Source of the DNA: Algoriphagus lutimaris
GTDB taxonomy: Bacteria; Bacteroidota; Bacteroidia; Cytophagales; Cyclobacteriaceae
Direction of reading: 5' to 3'
NCBI RefSeq assembly: GCF_017051705.1
Contig: NZ_JAFIDJ010000001.1
Coordinates: 2,013,786-2,077,785 of the forward strand
DNA: 64,000 nucleotides
Part shown: piece after piece, positions 8,798-18,009 of the stretch
How the letters are laid out: every line of letters begins with the position of its first letter
Numbering within the stretch: position 1 is the stretch's first letter
Notes under the pieces: generated by a model
What the model saw: the letters and a program-made list of their open reading frames with translations, nothing else
The model's database searches: none
Told to the model about the DNA's origin: nothing
Program-made: the position numbers and the translations under genes

Positions 8798-10456
8798 TTA
8801 GTCCAAACTGTTCTGCTTCAAAGCTAACAGTACTTTTTCATCTCGGTCATAAATATCCTCCCTAAAATGTGCCTCTCCTTTAGTATCTGCCCAAAAAGTA
8901 AGATAAACCAACACCACGGGGATTTTACGATTCAATTGGACTACTTGTTCCTGAGTCTGATGCATAGCAGTTAGTATACGGTCCATGGTCCAGCTCGGAT
9001 CATCTGCCAACAGCGCTTTGGCAAAATCCTGGGGATTTCTAACACGGATACATCCATGACTTCGAGCTCGATCATCCAAATCAAAAAGAGACGGGGCATT
9101 AGTATCGTGGATATACACATTATGTTTATTGGGAAACATAAATTTCACTAGACCCAAAGAGTTACCTTCTCCGGGTTTTTGACGAACCAGATAAGGAAAT
9201 GACTTGGAATTCCAATTAATAGTACTTGGATCTACCAATTTGCCTGAAGGAGTGATGACTTCCATGTTCTTTTCAGATATGTAATTGGGATTTTTCCTGA
9301 CACTGGGAATGATCTCACTTTGGGTAATGGAATAGGGGATATTCCAATAAGGGCTAAAAACAATGTAACTCATGTCCGCCATAAATATGGGGGATTCATG
9401 GTATCTCTTTCCCACTATCACTCGTTCAGTCAAAAGTGTATCGAGGTTTTTCAAGTAATCCAACTGGAAGTTAGCGATGTTCACCAGAATAAATTCCGCA
9501 TTCTTTACGGTATCAGGGAGCCAACGCAACCTCTCCATATTAACGATCGCTTTATTCAGCTGCTGCCGAGGACCATCATTAAATGCTAGAACCGTCTGCC
9601 TACCAATAACTCCGTCAATATCCAAACCATGAGTTCCCTGAAAATCTTTGATTCCATCCATCATTACTGAGTCATATAATCTCTCGTCCTGAAAATCATA
9701 TTCCTCAAGTAACCCCCAATAAATCAAACGTTCCCTTAACCGAGGAATCACCGGATTGGATTCTCCCACATGGATTGCCTTGTCAATTTTGACCTTCCTC
9801 CAGTTCAGCGTATCCTCTTTTACCTTTTCTACAAGCTCTTTGATTACTTTTCTTCCTTCCTTGTAAATGCTGAATTTAGGATACAAAAGTTCAATGCTTC
9901 CATGAATATCATTTTTAGCCAAGGCTTCTTCTAATAAGGCAGGAAAGGTATGAACAGGCTCTTTTCTGGCAATTTCCCAATCCTTTCCAAACTTAGACGG
10001 ATCAACTTTGCCTATCTCGAGATTCCTAGCTAAATGAAAAAAGGCATCGCTTAAGAAAATATCAAAATCAGCAAGATCTCCAGGTTCGTTTGCGACTCCA
10101 TTGGCCTTATTCCCCTCAAAAGTCCTAAAAAACGACTCAATCATACTTAAATGGTAATCCTCTGGCGTCAACCCATCAAATTCAGACTGAAGTATCTCCA
10201 ATCTCAAATCATAGGCTGCTTTTGTCAATAAACCATTTTGTGACCATGCCTTTTTAAATGTTCGATTGTTATAAAAGTTGATGATTTCATCCGTAGTCAA
10301 CAAGGAAATCTTACGGATTTCAATCTTATCCATAGGTTCATCCGATTCTATCCTAAACCGTATCAGTCTACTCACCTCATCTTCAGATTGGGCATGTAAA
10401 CTAACAACTTGAACTATGAAAAAGAGGAAGAAAAAAGCAAAAAATGGAAGCCTCAT
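8798..10456 (-). CDS. L,D-transpeptidase, second YcbB-like paralogue
   Basis: The 552-residue protein has a signal peptide (FAFFFLFFIVQVVSLHAQ), a scaffold, a peptidoglycan-binding motif (FQGTHGLDIDGVIGRQT) and a YkuD domain with the catalytic RSHGCIRVRNP. It is collinear with the neighbouring paralogue over its full length, with similar endings (LTFWADTKGEAHFREDIYDRD). It starts 13 bp after kdsA, so it is the last gene of the nitrilase-kdsC-kdsA operon, tying peptidoglycan cross-linking to Kdo/LPS synthesis. Confidence 0.92.
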   Translation of the reverse strand: MRLPFFAFFFLFFIVQVVSLHAQSEDEVSRLIRFRIESDEPMDKIEIRKISLLTTDEIINFYNNRTFKKAWSQNGLLTKAAYDLRLEILQSEFDGLTPEDYHLSMIESFFRTFEGNKANGVANEPGDLADFDIFLSDAFFHLARNLEIGKVDPSKFGKDWEIARKEPVHTFPALLEEALAKNDIHGSIELLYPKFSIYKEGRKVIKELVEKVKEDTLNWRKVKIDKAIHVGESNPVIPRLRERLIYWGLLEEYDFQDERLYDSVMMDGIKDFQGTHGLDIDGVIGRQTVLAFNDGPRQQLNKAIVNMERLRWLPDTVKNAEFILVNIANFQLDYLKNLDTLLTERVIVGKRYHESPIFMADMSYIVFSPYWNIPYSITQSEIIPSVRKNPNYISEKNMEVITPSGKLVDPSTINWNSKSFPYLVRQKPGEGNSLGLVKFMFPNKHNVYIHDTNAPSLFDLDDRARSHGCIRVRNPQDFAKALLADDPSWTMDRILTAMHQTQEQVVQLNRKIPVVLVYLTFWADTKGEAHFREDIYDRDEKVLLALKQNSLD

Positions 10457-10469
10457 GGATGTTTATGAT

Positions 10470-11318
10470 TTATTGGATTTGAAAGTCTTGATATTTTCTT
10501 CCTACTTCCCAAGCCTCCTTTAGCATCTCCAGAAAATCACCCATTCTGTGAAGCGGAATCAAATTTGGCCCATCACTCAATGCTTTAGCTGGTTCCGGGT
10601 GAGTTTCTATAAAAAAGCCATCAATCCCTGTACCTGCTGCTGCTCTTGCCAAAATCGGTGCGAATTCCCGTTGCCCACCGGAAGTTCCTCCTTGGCCTCC
10701 CGGTTGCTGTACCGAATGAGTAATGTCAAATACCACAGGAGCAAATTGCCTCATAATAGGTAAGCCCCTCATATCCACCACCAGGTTATGGTAGCCAAGA
10801 GAAAAACCTCTTTCGGTCAAACACACATTTTCATTTCCAGTAGACCGTACTTTGGTCACTGCGTATTGCATATCTTCAGGTGCCATAAACTGACCTCTCT
10901 TGATCTTCACCGCTTTTCCAGTTTCTCCAGCAGCCAATAATAAATCGGTTTGTCTGCAAAGGAAGGCCGGTATTTGCAATACATCTACTACCTCAGCTAC
11001 TTCCTTTGCTTGGTAGCTTTCATGAATATCTGTTACCAAAGGAACGTCCAAAGCTTTGCCTACGCGTTGCAAAACCTCCAAGGACTTATCCATCCCAATG
11101 CTTCGGAATGAACCTGAGGAAGTCCTATTAGCTTTATCAAATGAAGCCTTAAAAACATAGGAAAAGCCATGTTGTTCCGCCCAAGCTTTTACTTTGGTGC
11201 CAATTTCAAGGCAAATATCATAGCTTTCTACAGCACAAGGCCCAGAAAAAAGTACCGGTTTTTCTTCCCCTAAAATCACCTGATCGGTAATTTTCATGGG
11301 TTTAGTATTTCTAATCAT
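10470..11318 (-). CDS. kdsA: 3-deoxy-8-phosphooctulonate (Kdo-8-P) synthase
   Basis: KdsA condenses phosphoenolpyruvate with arabinose-5-phosphate to make Kdo-8-phosphate, a precursor of the LPS inner core. The 282-residue sequence shows the family motifs FSGPCAVES, FKASFDKANRTS, VTDIHE, QIPAFLCRQTDLL, FDITHSVQQPGG and the C-terminal FIETHPEPAKALSDGPN. The start overlaps the kdsC stop by 4 bp (ATGA), which supports translational coupling and the chosen start. A second ATG seven codons in is also possible. Confidence 0.97.
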   Translation of the reverse strand: MIRNTKPMKITDQVILGEEKPVLFSGPCAVESYDICLEIGTKVKAWAEQHGFSYVFKASFDKANRTSSGSFRSIGMDKSLEVLQRVGKALDVPLVTDIHESYQAKEVAEVVDVLQIPAFLCRQTDLLLAAGETGKAVKIKRGQFMAPEDMQYAVTKVRSTGNENVCLTERGFSLGYHNLVVDMRGLPIMRQFAPVVFDITHSVQQPGGQGGTSGGQREFAPILARAAAGTGIDGFFIETHPEPAKALSDGPNLIPLHRMGDFLEMLKEAWEVGRKYQDFQIQ

Positions 11319-11890
11319 GCTTCTTTAGTTGATAAACTCTCAATAATCGGGACCAATAGTCCTTTGGAATGTAAAATTAAATCTCCTACCTCTCTAAATA
11401 CCCCTTCTCCTCCTTTGCTTTGGGTCACCCAATGTGCAAATGGTTGTACATAAACCAAAGCATCTGCAGGACAAATGGCAAGTCCTACTTGGCTTAGTAT
11501 GGGAACATCGATCAAATCATCCCCAATGTAAGCAACGGTCTCCATGTCTATTTCCATGGTTTCCAGGAGATCGTTTAGCTTTTTGCCTTTATCCTTCACT
11601 CCATGGTAATGAAAATCAAACTTCAATTCCTCGCATCGGTTCATCACTACTTGGGACTCCCTGCCAGTAATCGCTCCAACCAAAACGCCGGATTTCCTCA
11701 AATGCTTGACAATTAACCCATCTTTTACATTGAATTTTTTAAATTCCAATCCTCTATCATCGTAGATGATTCCCCCGTCAGTCATCACCCCATCTATATC
11801 GGAAATCAGGAGTTTGATTTTTTTTGCTCTTTCCCAAATGTCTTCAGAAATTGAACTGAAATAGGATGCTATTATTTTTTCTGTTTCCAT
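11315..11890 (-). CDS. kdsC: Kdo-8-phosphate phosphatase (HAD family)
   Basis: KdsC removes the phosphate from Kdo-8-P to give Kdo. The 191-residue HAD protein has the nucleophile motif SDIDGVMTDG (Asp31, Asp33), the second motif AITGRES, a lysine region (GVKDKGKKL) and the acidic motif YIGDDLIDVPIL. The N terminus is slightly longer than the compact E. coli enzyme. It overlaps kdsA by 4 bp and the upstream nitrilase fusion by 19 bp, so all are read together. Confidence 0.95.
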   Translation of the reverse strand: METEKIIASYFSSISEDIWERAKKIKLLISDIDGVMTDGGIIYDDRGLEFKKFNVKDGLIVKHLRKSGVLVGAITGRESQVVMNRCEELKFDFHYHGVKDKGKKLNDLLETMEIDMETVAYIGDDLIDVPILSQVGLAICPADALVYVQPFAHWVTQSKGGEGVFREVGDLILHSKGLLVPIIESLSTKEA

Positions 11891-13413
11891 TGGATTGAGT
11901 AAAGGTCTAATCTTCTTTGTTCTAAATTTCTTACACTCCCTGCTTTTCTTTGCTTGGTCAATAAATCCAAGTCTACATCTGCCACAATGATAGTTTCTTC
12001 ATTTTCAGAAGCCTGCGCTACGACCGCATCGTGAGGGAATGAGAAATCAGATGGTGAAAAAATAGCTGCTTGAGAATACTGGATATCCATATTTTCTACC
12101 TTAGGAAGGTTTCCTACGGAACCCGTGATCGCTACATAACATTCATTTTCGATAGCCCGGGATTTGGCACAGGTATTTACTCGAAGAAAAGCATTCTTCG
12201 TATCCGTCCAGAAGGGCACAAAGAGAATGTCCATCTCCTGTTCTGCCAAGATTCTTCCTAATTCAGGGAATTCCACATCATAGCAAATCAGAATACCGAT
12301 CCTTCCTGCGTCTGTGTCAAACACATTGATTCCATTTCCGCCTTGAAGTCCCCAATAAGCCGCTTCATCCGGAGTAATATGTAATTTGTATTGCTTGGCT
12401 TGCGTGCCATCTCTTCTACATAAGTAACTCACGTTTCTAAGCTTTTTACCATCGTACTCAGGCATAGAACCGCCAATCACATTTACATTATAAGAAACCG
12501 CCAAGTCACTCATTCTAGAAACAATCTCATCGGTATAATCGGCCAAATTACGAATGGCCTCAGAAGCATCCATGTCATTAAACTCTGCCAACAAAGGCGC
12601 ATTAAAGAACTCTGGAAGCAAGCAAAAATCTGATTTGTAACCTGATACCGTATCCACGAAAAACTCTACCTGTTGCATCAAATCATCCACATTGGAAAAA
12701 CGACGCATTTTCCATTGAACCAGGCCCAATCTTACGATGGATTTCTTATTGCCTATCAGCTTTTCGTCTTTCTCATAATAGATATTGATCCATTCCAAGA
12801 GGGTGGCATAGGCACGGGAATCAGTATCTTCAGGAAGGTATTTGGTGATTACTTTACGAACGTGAAATTCATTCGCAAGCTGGAAAGACAACACCGGATC
12901 AAAAATCTCTTTATTCTTGACCAAATCGATGTATTTACGAGGGGTCATCTCATCCGCATAATTGGCGTATCCAGGAATTCTACCTCCGGCAATTATAGAT
13001 CTTAAGTTGAGGTTTTCACAGAGTTCCTTTCGCGCATCATACAATCTCCGCCCAATACGCATTCCTCGGTATTCCTTATCTACAAACACATCGGTACCAT
13101 ACAAGGTATCCCCCTCATCGTTGTGTGTGTCAAACTTCCCATACCCTGTAATCTCATCATAGGTATGGTTATCACCGAACTGGCTATAGTCCACGATCAA
13201 ACTCAAGGCTGCCGCGACCACTTTCCCATTGTCCTCAATACAAATCTGACCCTCTGGGAAAACTCGTAGTTGATTTTTAAGTTCTTCCTTAGTCCAGGCC
13301 CCCCCTGGGTTTTTATAAATTGAAACCATGATTTCCCGGATATCTTCAAAATCCGAGAGTTTTATATTCCGTAGCCGAAGCCTATGTTCAAGTTCTTCTT
13401 TATTCTTACTCAT
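11872..13413 (-). CDS. GNAT acetyltransferase fused to a carbon-nitrogen hydrolase
   Basis: The 513-residue protein has an N-terminal GNAT domain (about 10-200; acetyl-CoA loop VDKEYRGMRIGRRLYD) and a C-terminal nitrilase-superfamily domain (about 222-505). The nitrilase triad is visible: Glu in LLPEFFNAP, Lys in YKLHITPDE and Cys in ILICYDVEFPE. The fusion is widespread, but its substrate is not established. It heads the operon with kdsC and kdsA, overlapping kdsC by 19 bp. A role in amide metabolism of an envelope precursor is inference only. Confidence 0.9.
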   Translation of the reverse strand: MSKNKEELEHRLRLRNIKLSDFEDIREIMVSIYKNPGGAWTKEELKNQLRVFPEGQICIEDNGKVVAAALSLIVDYSQFGDNHTYDEITGYGKFDTHNDEGDTLYGTDVFVDKEYRGMRIGRRLYDARKELCENLNLRSIIAGGRIPGYANYADEMTPRKYIDLVKNKEIFDPVLSFQLANEFHVRKVITKYLPEDTDSRAYATLLEWINIYYEKDEKLIGNKKSIVRLGLVQWKMRRFSNVDDLMQQVEFFVDTVSGYKSDFCLLPEFFNAPLLAEFNDMDASEAIRNLADYTDEIVSRMSDLAVSYNVNVIGGSMPEYDGKKLRNVSYLCRRDGTQAKQYKLHITPDEAAYWGLQGGNGINVFDTDAGRIGILICYDVEFPELGRILAEQEMDILFVPFWTDTKNAFLRVNTCAKSRAIENECYVAITGSVGNLPKVENMDIQYSQAAIFSPSDFSFPHDAVVAQASENEETIIVADVDLDLLTKQRKAGSVRNLEQRRLDLYSIQWKQKK

Positions 13414-13578
13414 GCGTCAAAATTAATAAAATCCAATCATCCATTTTAAAAGCATGACTAAATCACTCTTAAAACAAAATATTATATTGAACTTTTAATC
13501 AGGTTTAAATATATATAGTTTAAGGCCCTTATTCTCAATAATTTTAAAGTCGAAATTTCGACAAAGTACCCAAATTAT

Positions 13579-14481
13579 ATGCAAGAAAATCTAAATCAAG
13601 TAGCAAAAGAAAAAGCTTCCTCATTTATAGAATGGTTTCAGGACATTATGAATTATAGCCTTTTCAATTTGGGCGAGTCTAAACTTACCATTGGGTTAAT
13701 TATTACCCTATCCATTTCATTCATTGCACTCTTTGTAGTAACAGAATGGATCAGACGGTTTATGGTCCATAAGGTTCTAAAACGATACCATATTGATGTA
13801 GGCACCAAGCAATCCATAGGCACCATGATCAAATATTTATTGATCTTGGGAGGCATCTTCTCCATTTTACAAACCAATGGAATTGATTTAAGTGCCTTTG
13901 GAATTTTGGCAGGTGCCTTGGGTGTCGGTATAGGTTTTGGTCTTCAGAATATCACCAACAATTTTATTAGTGGACTAATTATACTTTTTGAACAACCCAT
14001 TAAAGTCGGGGATCGAATTGAAGTGGGAGATGTAACAGGGGATGTAATCAAGATTTCTGCACGGTCTACTATGATTGTCACCAACGACAACATCACTATT
14101 ATCGTTCCCAACAGTCAATTCATAGATAGTCAAGTAATCAATTGGTCACATAACGAGCGTAAGATCCGTTTCAACTTCCCGGTGGGAGTTTCCTACAAGG
14201 AGAATCCAGAAAAAGTCAGGGAAATCTTGTTGGATGTTGCCAATGCCAATAAGGGGGTATTGACCACTCCCGAGCCAGATGTACTTTTCGAAGATTACGG
14301 GGATAGCAGTATTAACTTCAACTTAAGGGTTTGGACTTCTGAATATATCAATAGACCAAAGATCCTTAAAAGTCAGTTGTATTATGAAATCTTTAGAAGA
14401 TTTGGCGAAGAAGGGATCGAAATTCCATTCCCTCAGCGAGATTTGCATCTTCGTTCCGGATTTGAAAATATGATTAAATAG
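13579..14481 (+). CDS. Small-conductance mechanosensitive channel (MscS family)
   Basis: The 300-residue protein has three membrane helices: about 35-57, about 85-103, and the pore helix carrying the Gly/Ala pattern ILAGALGVGIGFGLQNITNNF. The MscS beta domain follows (FEQPIKVGDRIEVGDVTGDV, then VPNSQFIDSQVINWSH). It is a typical short MscS that releases osmolytes on hypo-osmotic shock. No operon partner is evident; the next gene starts about 50 bp later but is functionally unrelated. Confidence 0.95.
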   Translation: MQENLNQVAKEKASSFIEWFQDIMNYSLFNLGESKLTIGLIITLSISFIALFVVTEWIRRFMVHKVLKRYHIDVGTKQSIGTMIKYLLILGGIFSILQTNGIDLSAFGILAGALGVGIGFGLQNITNNFISGLIILFEQPIKVGDRIEVGDVTGDVIKISARSTMIVTNDNITIIVPNSQFIDSQVINWSHNERKIRFNFPVGVSYKENPEKVREILLDVANANKGVLTTPEPDVLFEDYGDSSINFNLRVWTSEYINRPKILKSQLYYEIFRRFGEEGIEIPFPQRDLHLRSGFENMIK

Positions 14482-14532
14482 CCTATTTTTCGTAAATTAA
14501 CTCTTTTCATACAGGAAAGCTTGGGGTTGAAC

Positions 14533-15459
14533 ATGAGAAAACTGTTATTCATAGGTCTGTTTATCTGTACTTGGTCAGCCGCCAATTCTCAGAGCTTCTA
14601 CCGCTATCGTTTTGAAGAACCTTGGTCTATCGGAGCAAGTATAGGACCTACCCAATATTTTGGAGAATTATATTCCTTTTGGAAATATCAGGAAGGTATT
14701 CAACCGGATTGGAACGCTAACTTTTTGGTAAGAAGAACCATAGGAACACACCTCCGGGCAAGGTTGGAAGGGACTTATTATAAAATGTCCGGAGCGGATG
14801 AACCTTCAGATCCACGAGCCTTCAGATTTCCGAGAAATCTAACTTTCCGATCTAAAAACTGGGAAGTATCGAGCATCTTCGAATACCATTGGCACCCAGT
14901 CAAAGTGCCCAATATCCATAGACCACTTTGGAACCCTTATATTTTTGCAGGTTTGGCATTATCTACCAATAATCCTGAAACACAGCTTGATGGAGAGTGG
15001 GTAGATTTAAGGCCGTTACAACTCGAAAACAACCCCTATGAGCGTTATATCATCGCTTTCCCAATGGGATTAGGCCTTAAATACAAATTAAATGTCTACA
15101 TGGACCTGACTTTTGAAGGTAATTATAGATTCACGCTCACCGACTATATGGATGATATTTCCGCCTATAATGTCAGTGAATTTTATCTAGACTTGGTAGA
15201 AGACTATGTAGATGGAAGCAATCCAGATCGCTTGAGGCTAGCCATAAGAAACCCTCAATTTTTAGATGACAATGGTATGCCAGACGTAGACAAAATCCTT
15301 AAAAATGGAGGAAGGATCAGAAGAGGCTCCGGGTTAAGACACCGTTTTGATGGATACATGACTGTCAACATAGGGCTGGAAATTCACCTATCCGAAGACA
15401 TCTTCCAAAACTGGATCTTCAGGGATCGAATCTACGAGAAGCGGTTTAGATTCTGGTAA
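14533..15459 (+). CDS. Outer-membrane beta-barrel protein (DUF6089-like)
   Basis: The start is placed at the ATG 14533 rather than the TTG 14521, because the protein then begins with a clear signal peptide (MRKLLFIGLFICTWSAANSQ). The mature part opens with EEPWSIGASIGPTQYFGEL, typical of DUF6089-type barrels of Cytophagales. It shows alternating aromatic/hydrophobic strands and ends in an aromatic residue (RFRFW), as outer-membrane barrels do. Cargo and function are unknown. Its stop is one base from the stop of the convergent universal stress gene. Confidence 0.85.
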   Translation: MRKLLFIGLFICTWSAANSQSFYRYRFEEPWSIGASIGPTQYFGELYSFWKYQEGIQPDWNANFLVRRTIGTHLRARLEGTYYKMSGADEPSDPRAFRFPRNLTFRSKNWEVSSIFEYHWHPVKVPNIHRPLWNPYIFAGLALSTNNPETQLDGEWVDLRPLQLENNPYERYIIAFPMGLGLKYKLNVYMDLTFEGNYRFTLTDYMDDISAYNVSEFYLDLVEDYVDGSNPDRLRLAIRNPQFLDDNGMPDVDKILKNGGRIRRGSGLRHRFDGYMTVNIGLEIHLSEDIFQNWIFRDRIYEKRFRFW

Positions 15460-15460
15460 T

Positions 15461-16285
15461 TCAGACCTTAATACTGAGCACAGCCAAGTCGCTTTGAAAC
15501 ACCAGCGTTTCAGTAGTTCCAACCTGATAATTCGGGATTTTTTCATGATGACCGGAGACTAAAGCCATCAATCCTATTTTATGCAATTCACTAAATTTCT
15601 CTAACCCAGTTTCAGGATCGGAATAATTAAAAACATGTTTATGGAAAGTAAACTCCTCAAAGCCCTTGATGAAATGATTCATGCGCTCCTCCACTTCAAT
15701 AGAATTTGTAAAATGAGCTGGTGTATTGACAAAAACCAGATGCACACTGGCTCTAAATACTTTCACCAGCGGCTTGATACGTTCAAAAGCAGTTTTGGAA
15801 GCATGGTCAAAATTTGAAGCGAAACCTACTTTTCTAAATCCATTCCCGTCCAATAATTCCTTGACTGCAAGAACAGGATAAGGAGAGTTTCTTAAGATTT
15901 TTTGAAGGGTACTCCCAATAAAATTCACTCCGCCATTCCCTTTTCCATAAGCTCCTAAAACAATCAAGTCAGCGGAATACTCCTTTGCAACCTGAAGTAT
16001 TGATTCAAATGGAACACCAATTTTCACAATTGGTTTGATCGGCGCTTTGGCAGGAGTAATGGTCCGCAAATAGGAGGGCAAGACTTCTAAAGCTTCATTG
16101 TATTCATCCAGAACTTCAGAATGTTTGGCTTTTGCCTCCTCTGATAAAAATTCCCAGTCCAATTCGGTAGGAACCACGGTAACACATAGAATTTCCGCTC
16201 CTGACTTATGACTGATTTTATAAGCAGTTTGTAAAGCGGCAACAGCATATGGAGAGAAATCAAAAGGAACAAGTATAGTCTTCAT
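15461..16285 (-). CDS. Universal stress protein, two Usp domains
   Basis: The 274-residue protein contains two tandem UspA folds. The first (1-140) has the ATP-binding-type motif GAYGKGNGGVNFIGSTLQKILRNSPYPVLAV; the second is shorter and lacks a clear nucleotide loop (ALVSGHH region). Tandem Usp proteins are common in Bacteroidota and respond to stress or starvation. No operon partner. Confidence 0.92.
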   Translation of the reverse strand: MKTILVPFDFSPYAVAALQTAYKISHKSGAEILCVTVVPTELDWEFLSEEAKAKHSEVLDEYNEALEVLPSYLRTITPAKAPIKPIVKIGVPFESILQVAKEYSADLIVLGAYGKGNGGVNFIGSTLQKILRNSPYPVLAVKELLDGNGFRKVGFASNFDHASKTAFERIKPLVKVFRASVHLVFVNTPAHFTNSIEVEERMNHFIKGFEEFTFHKHVFNYSDPETGLEKFSELHKIGLMALVSGHHEKIPNYQVGTTETLVFQSDLAVLSIKV

Positions 16286-16392
16286 GGTTATTGGGGTTAT
16301 AACTTAAACCTCAATATCCTTAAAAACCCATCAACTTATCCTAATGAAAATCAAGTAGAAACATGATAAAAATCCTGTTTTAAAAAGTAGAT

Positions 16393-16857
16393 CTAGACCA
16401 GGTCTAATTCCATCTTCACGTCACACCTACAATATTTACCTGCTTCTGGAACCGATTCATAAAAACCAAGTTTTTTATAAATATGTAAGGCTGGCTGAAG
16501 TTTGGTACTACTATACAGGACCAGTTTCTTCCCTCCCATTTCTTTGGCCTTGTCAATAATAGCTTTGCCCAATAACATACCTACGCCCTTCCCTTGGGCA
16601 ACTGGCTTAACTCCCATTTTCACCATTTCAAAAACTCCATCTTCTGCTTTCGCGAGGCCCACAGTCCCCACAACTTCATCGCCCATCTTGGCAAAAATAA
16701 TATCCCCTCCAGGTTGTATGATTACCTGCTCAGGATTTTCCAGCTGAGCAATATCAAAAGGTTCCAGCGTAAAATAATCTTCCACCCAAGCCTTGGTGAT
16801 CGCGACAAAATCAGATTTGTAATCAGGAGAATATGGAATTATGCTTAGATTACTCAT
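16393..16857 (-). CDS. GNAT family N-acetyltransferase
   Basis: The 154-residue protein shows the acetyl-CoA binding loop VKPVAQGKGVGMLLGKAI and the following helix and strand (KLVLYSSTKLQPALHIYKKLGF) of the GNAT fold. The substrate cannot be told. It is transcribed divergently from the RidA gene with a 74-bp gap. Confidence 0.92.
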   Translation of the reverse strand: MSNLSIIPYSPDYKSDFVAITKAWVEDYFTLEPFDIAQLENPEQVIIQPGGDIIFAKMGDEVVGTVGLAKAEDGVFEMVKMGVKPVAQGKGVGMLLGKAIIDKAKEMGGKKLVLYSSTKLQPALHIYKKLGFYESVPEAGKYCRCDVKMELDLV

Positions 16858-16931
16858 GGAAATAGGTTTTAAATACGCTGTAAAAATAAGCAGAAACCCT
16901 TAGCTTAGGAATACTAAATATCAACCAACGC

Positions 16932-17444
16932 ATGAAATTGAAACAATTAATCTTCGGATTGGCATTCATCTTTTGCCTTCCAATGATGGTACAGGCTCAA
17001 AACCCTGAAGCAAAAATTAAAGAGCTAGGCCTCAACCTTCCTGAAGTCGGTGCACCTATGGGGACTTACGTTAAATGGCGACAAGTAGGTAATGTACTTT
17101 ATCTTGCCGGAAATGGGCCTGATGTGTACGGCAAAGTGGGGGCTGATCTAACCGTAGAAGAGGGGTATCAAGCTGCTAGAGAAACAGGTATAGAAATCCT
17201 AGCTGTGCTCAAAGCTGCTACAGGTGGTGATTTGAGCCGAATCAAACAATTTGTAAAAGTATTGGGAATGGTCAATTCTGCCCCTGACTTCACCAAACAT
17301 CCTGCAGTCATCAATGGTTTTTCTGACTTGATGGTAGAAGTTTTTGGAGAAGCAGGAAAGCATGCAAGATCTGCTGTGGGCGTAGCTGCACTGCCTAATG
17401 ATATTGCCGTAGAAATTGAAGTAATCGTCGAACTGAAAGACTAA
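16932..17444 (+). CDS. RidA/YjgF family protein with export signal
   Basis: Cytosolic RidA proteins hydrolyse reactive enamines and imines. This 170-residue member starts with a clear signal peptide (KQLIFGLAFIFCLPMMVQAQ), so it is likely periplasmic. The fold is recognisable by LYLAGNGPD, the TVEEGYQAARETGIEILAVLKAA helix and the C-terminal AVGVAALPNDIAVEIEVIVEL. The usual RidA arginine appears in the KHARSAVGV stretch. It ends 2 bp from the stop of the convergent ogt gene. Confidence 0.9.
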   Translation: MKLKQLIFGLAFIFCLPMMVQAQNPEAKIKELGLNLPEVGAPMGTYVKWRQVGNVLYLAGNGPDVYGKVGADLTVEEGYQAARETGIEILAVLKAATGGDLSRIKQFVKVLGMVNSAPDFTKHPAVINGFSDLMVEVFGEAGKHARSAVGVAALPNDIAVEIEVIVELKD

Positions 17445-17446
17445 GC

Positions 17447-17911
17447 TCAAAACAAGCTTTGTTGGACAGGAAAACCTTCCAACTCCAGCAAAGCTTGTTT
17501 TCTTTCCAAGCCTCCTGCATAGCCTGTCAGCTGACCATTCGTACCAATAATCCTGTGGCAAGGAACAATCACCAAAATGGGATTGGCTCCAATAGCTGCT
17601 CCCACCGCACGAATCGCTGCTGGGTTTCCCAGTTTTTGGGACAATTTCATATAGGTAGTCGTTTGCCCGAAAGGGATTTCATTCACGGCCTGCCAAACAC
17701 TTTTTTGAAAATCTGTTCCTTTTAAATCCAAAGGAAGATCAAATACTTTTCTCTTGCCAGAGAGATACTCATCCAGCTGATGTTTTACTTCCTTTACCAT
17801 TCCTTCTAAGGATTCATCACTAACCGGATCCTCGGTAAACTGAAGTAAAGTGAGTTTTCCCTCATCTAGTTCGATGAGCATGTTTCCCAGGGTGGTGGCT
17901 ATAATTGGCAT
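17447..17911 (-). CDS. ogt: Methylated-DNA--protein-cysteine S-methyltransferase
   Basis: This suicide enzyme removes alkyl groups from O6-alkylguanine in DNA. The 154-residue protein has the active-site motif VPCHRIIG with acceptor Cys118, the helix-turn-helix region FGQTTTYMKLSQKLG and the arginine finger in AAIRAVGAAIGANP. A GAAATA-type element (17950-17990) lies just upstream of the start, like those beside dinB and dnaE. It may therefore belong to the same damage regulon. Confidence 0.95.
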   Translation of the reverse strand: MPIIATTLGNMLIELDEGKLTLLQFTEDPVSDESLEGMVKEVKHQLDEYLSGKRKVFDLPLDLKGTDFQKSVWQAVNEIPFGQTTTYMKLSQKLGNPAAIRAVGAAIGANPILVIVPCHRIIGTNGQLTGYAGGLERKQALLELEGFPVQQSLF

Positions 17912-17949
17912 GGACTAATTAGTGTTTTTCAAAAGAGAGAACGTAAAAG

Positions 17950-17990
17950 TATTTCAACTGTATTTCGCCGAATGGAGTGAGACATATTTC
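17950..17990 (-). repeat. GAAATA iteron element A, upstream of ogt
   Basis: Read on the minus strand, GAAATA occurs at 17961-17966 and 17950-17955 with an 11-bp period (GAAATACAGTTGAAATAC). A third GAAATA at 17985-17990 lies on the far side of a core about 18 nt long. The layout matches elements B-E around the mutagenesis genes. The core of this copy forms only a weak hairpin. Confidence 0.6.
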
Positions 17991-18009
17991 CTTTTCATTA
18001 GTTAATACA

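Noticed and set aside
14521-14532. TTG start upstream of the outer-membrane protein
   Set aside because: The ATG 12 bases later gives a textbook signal peptide start.
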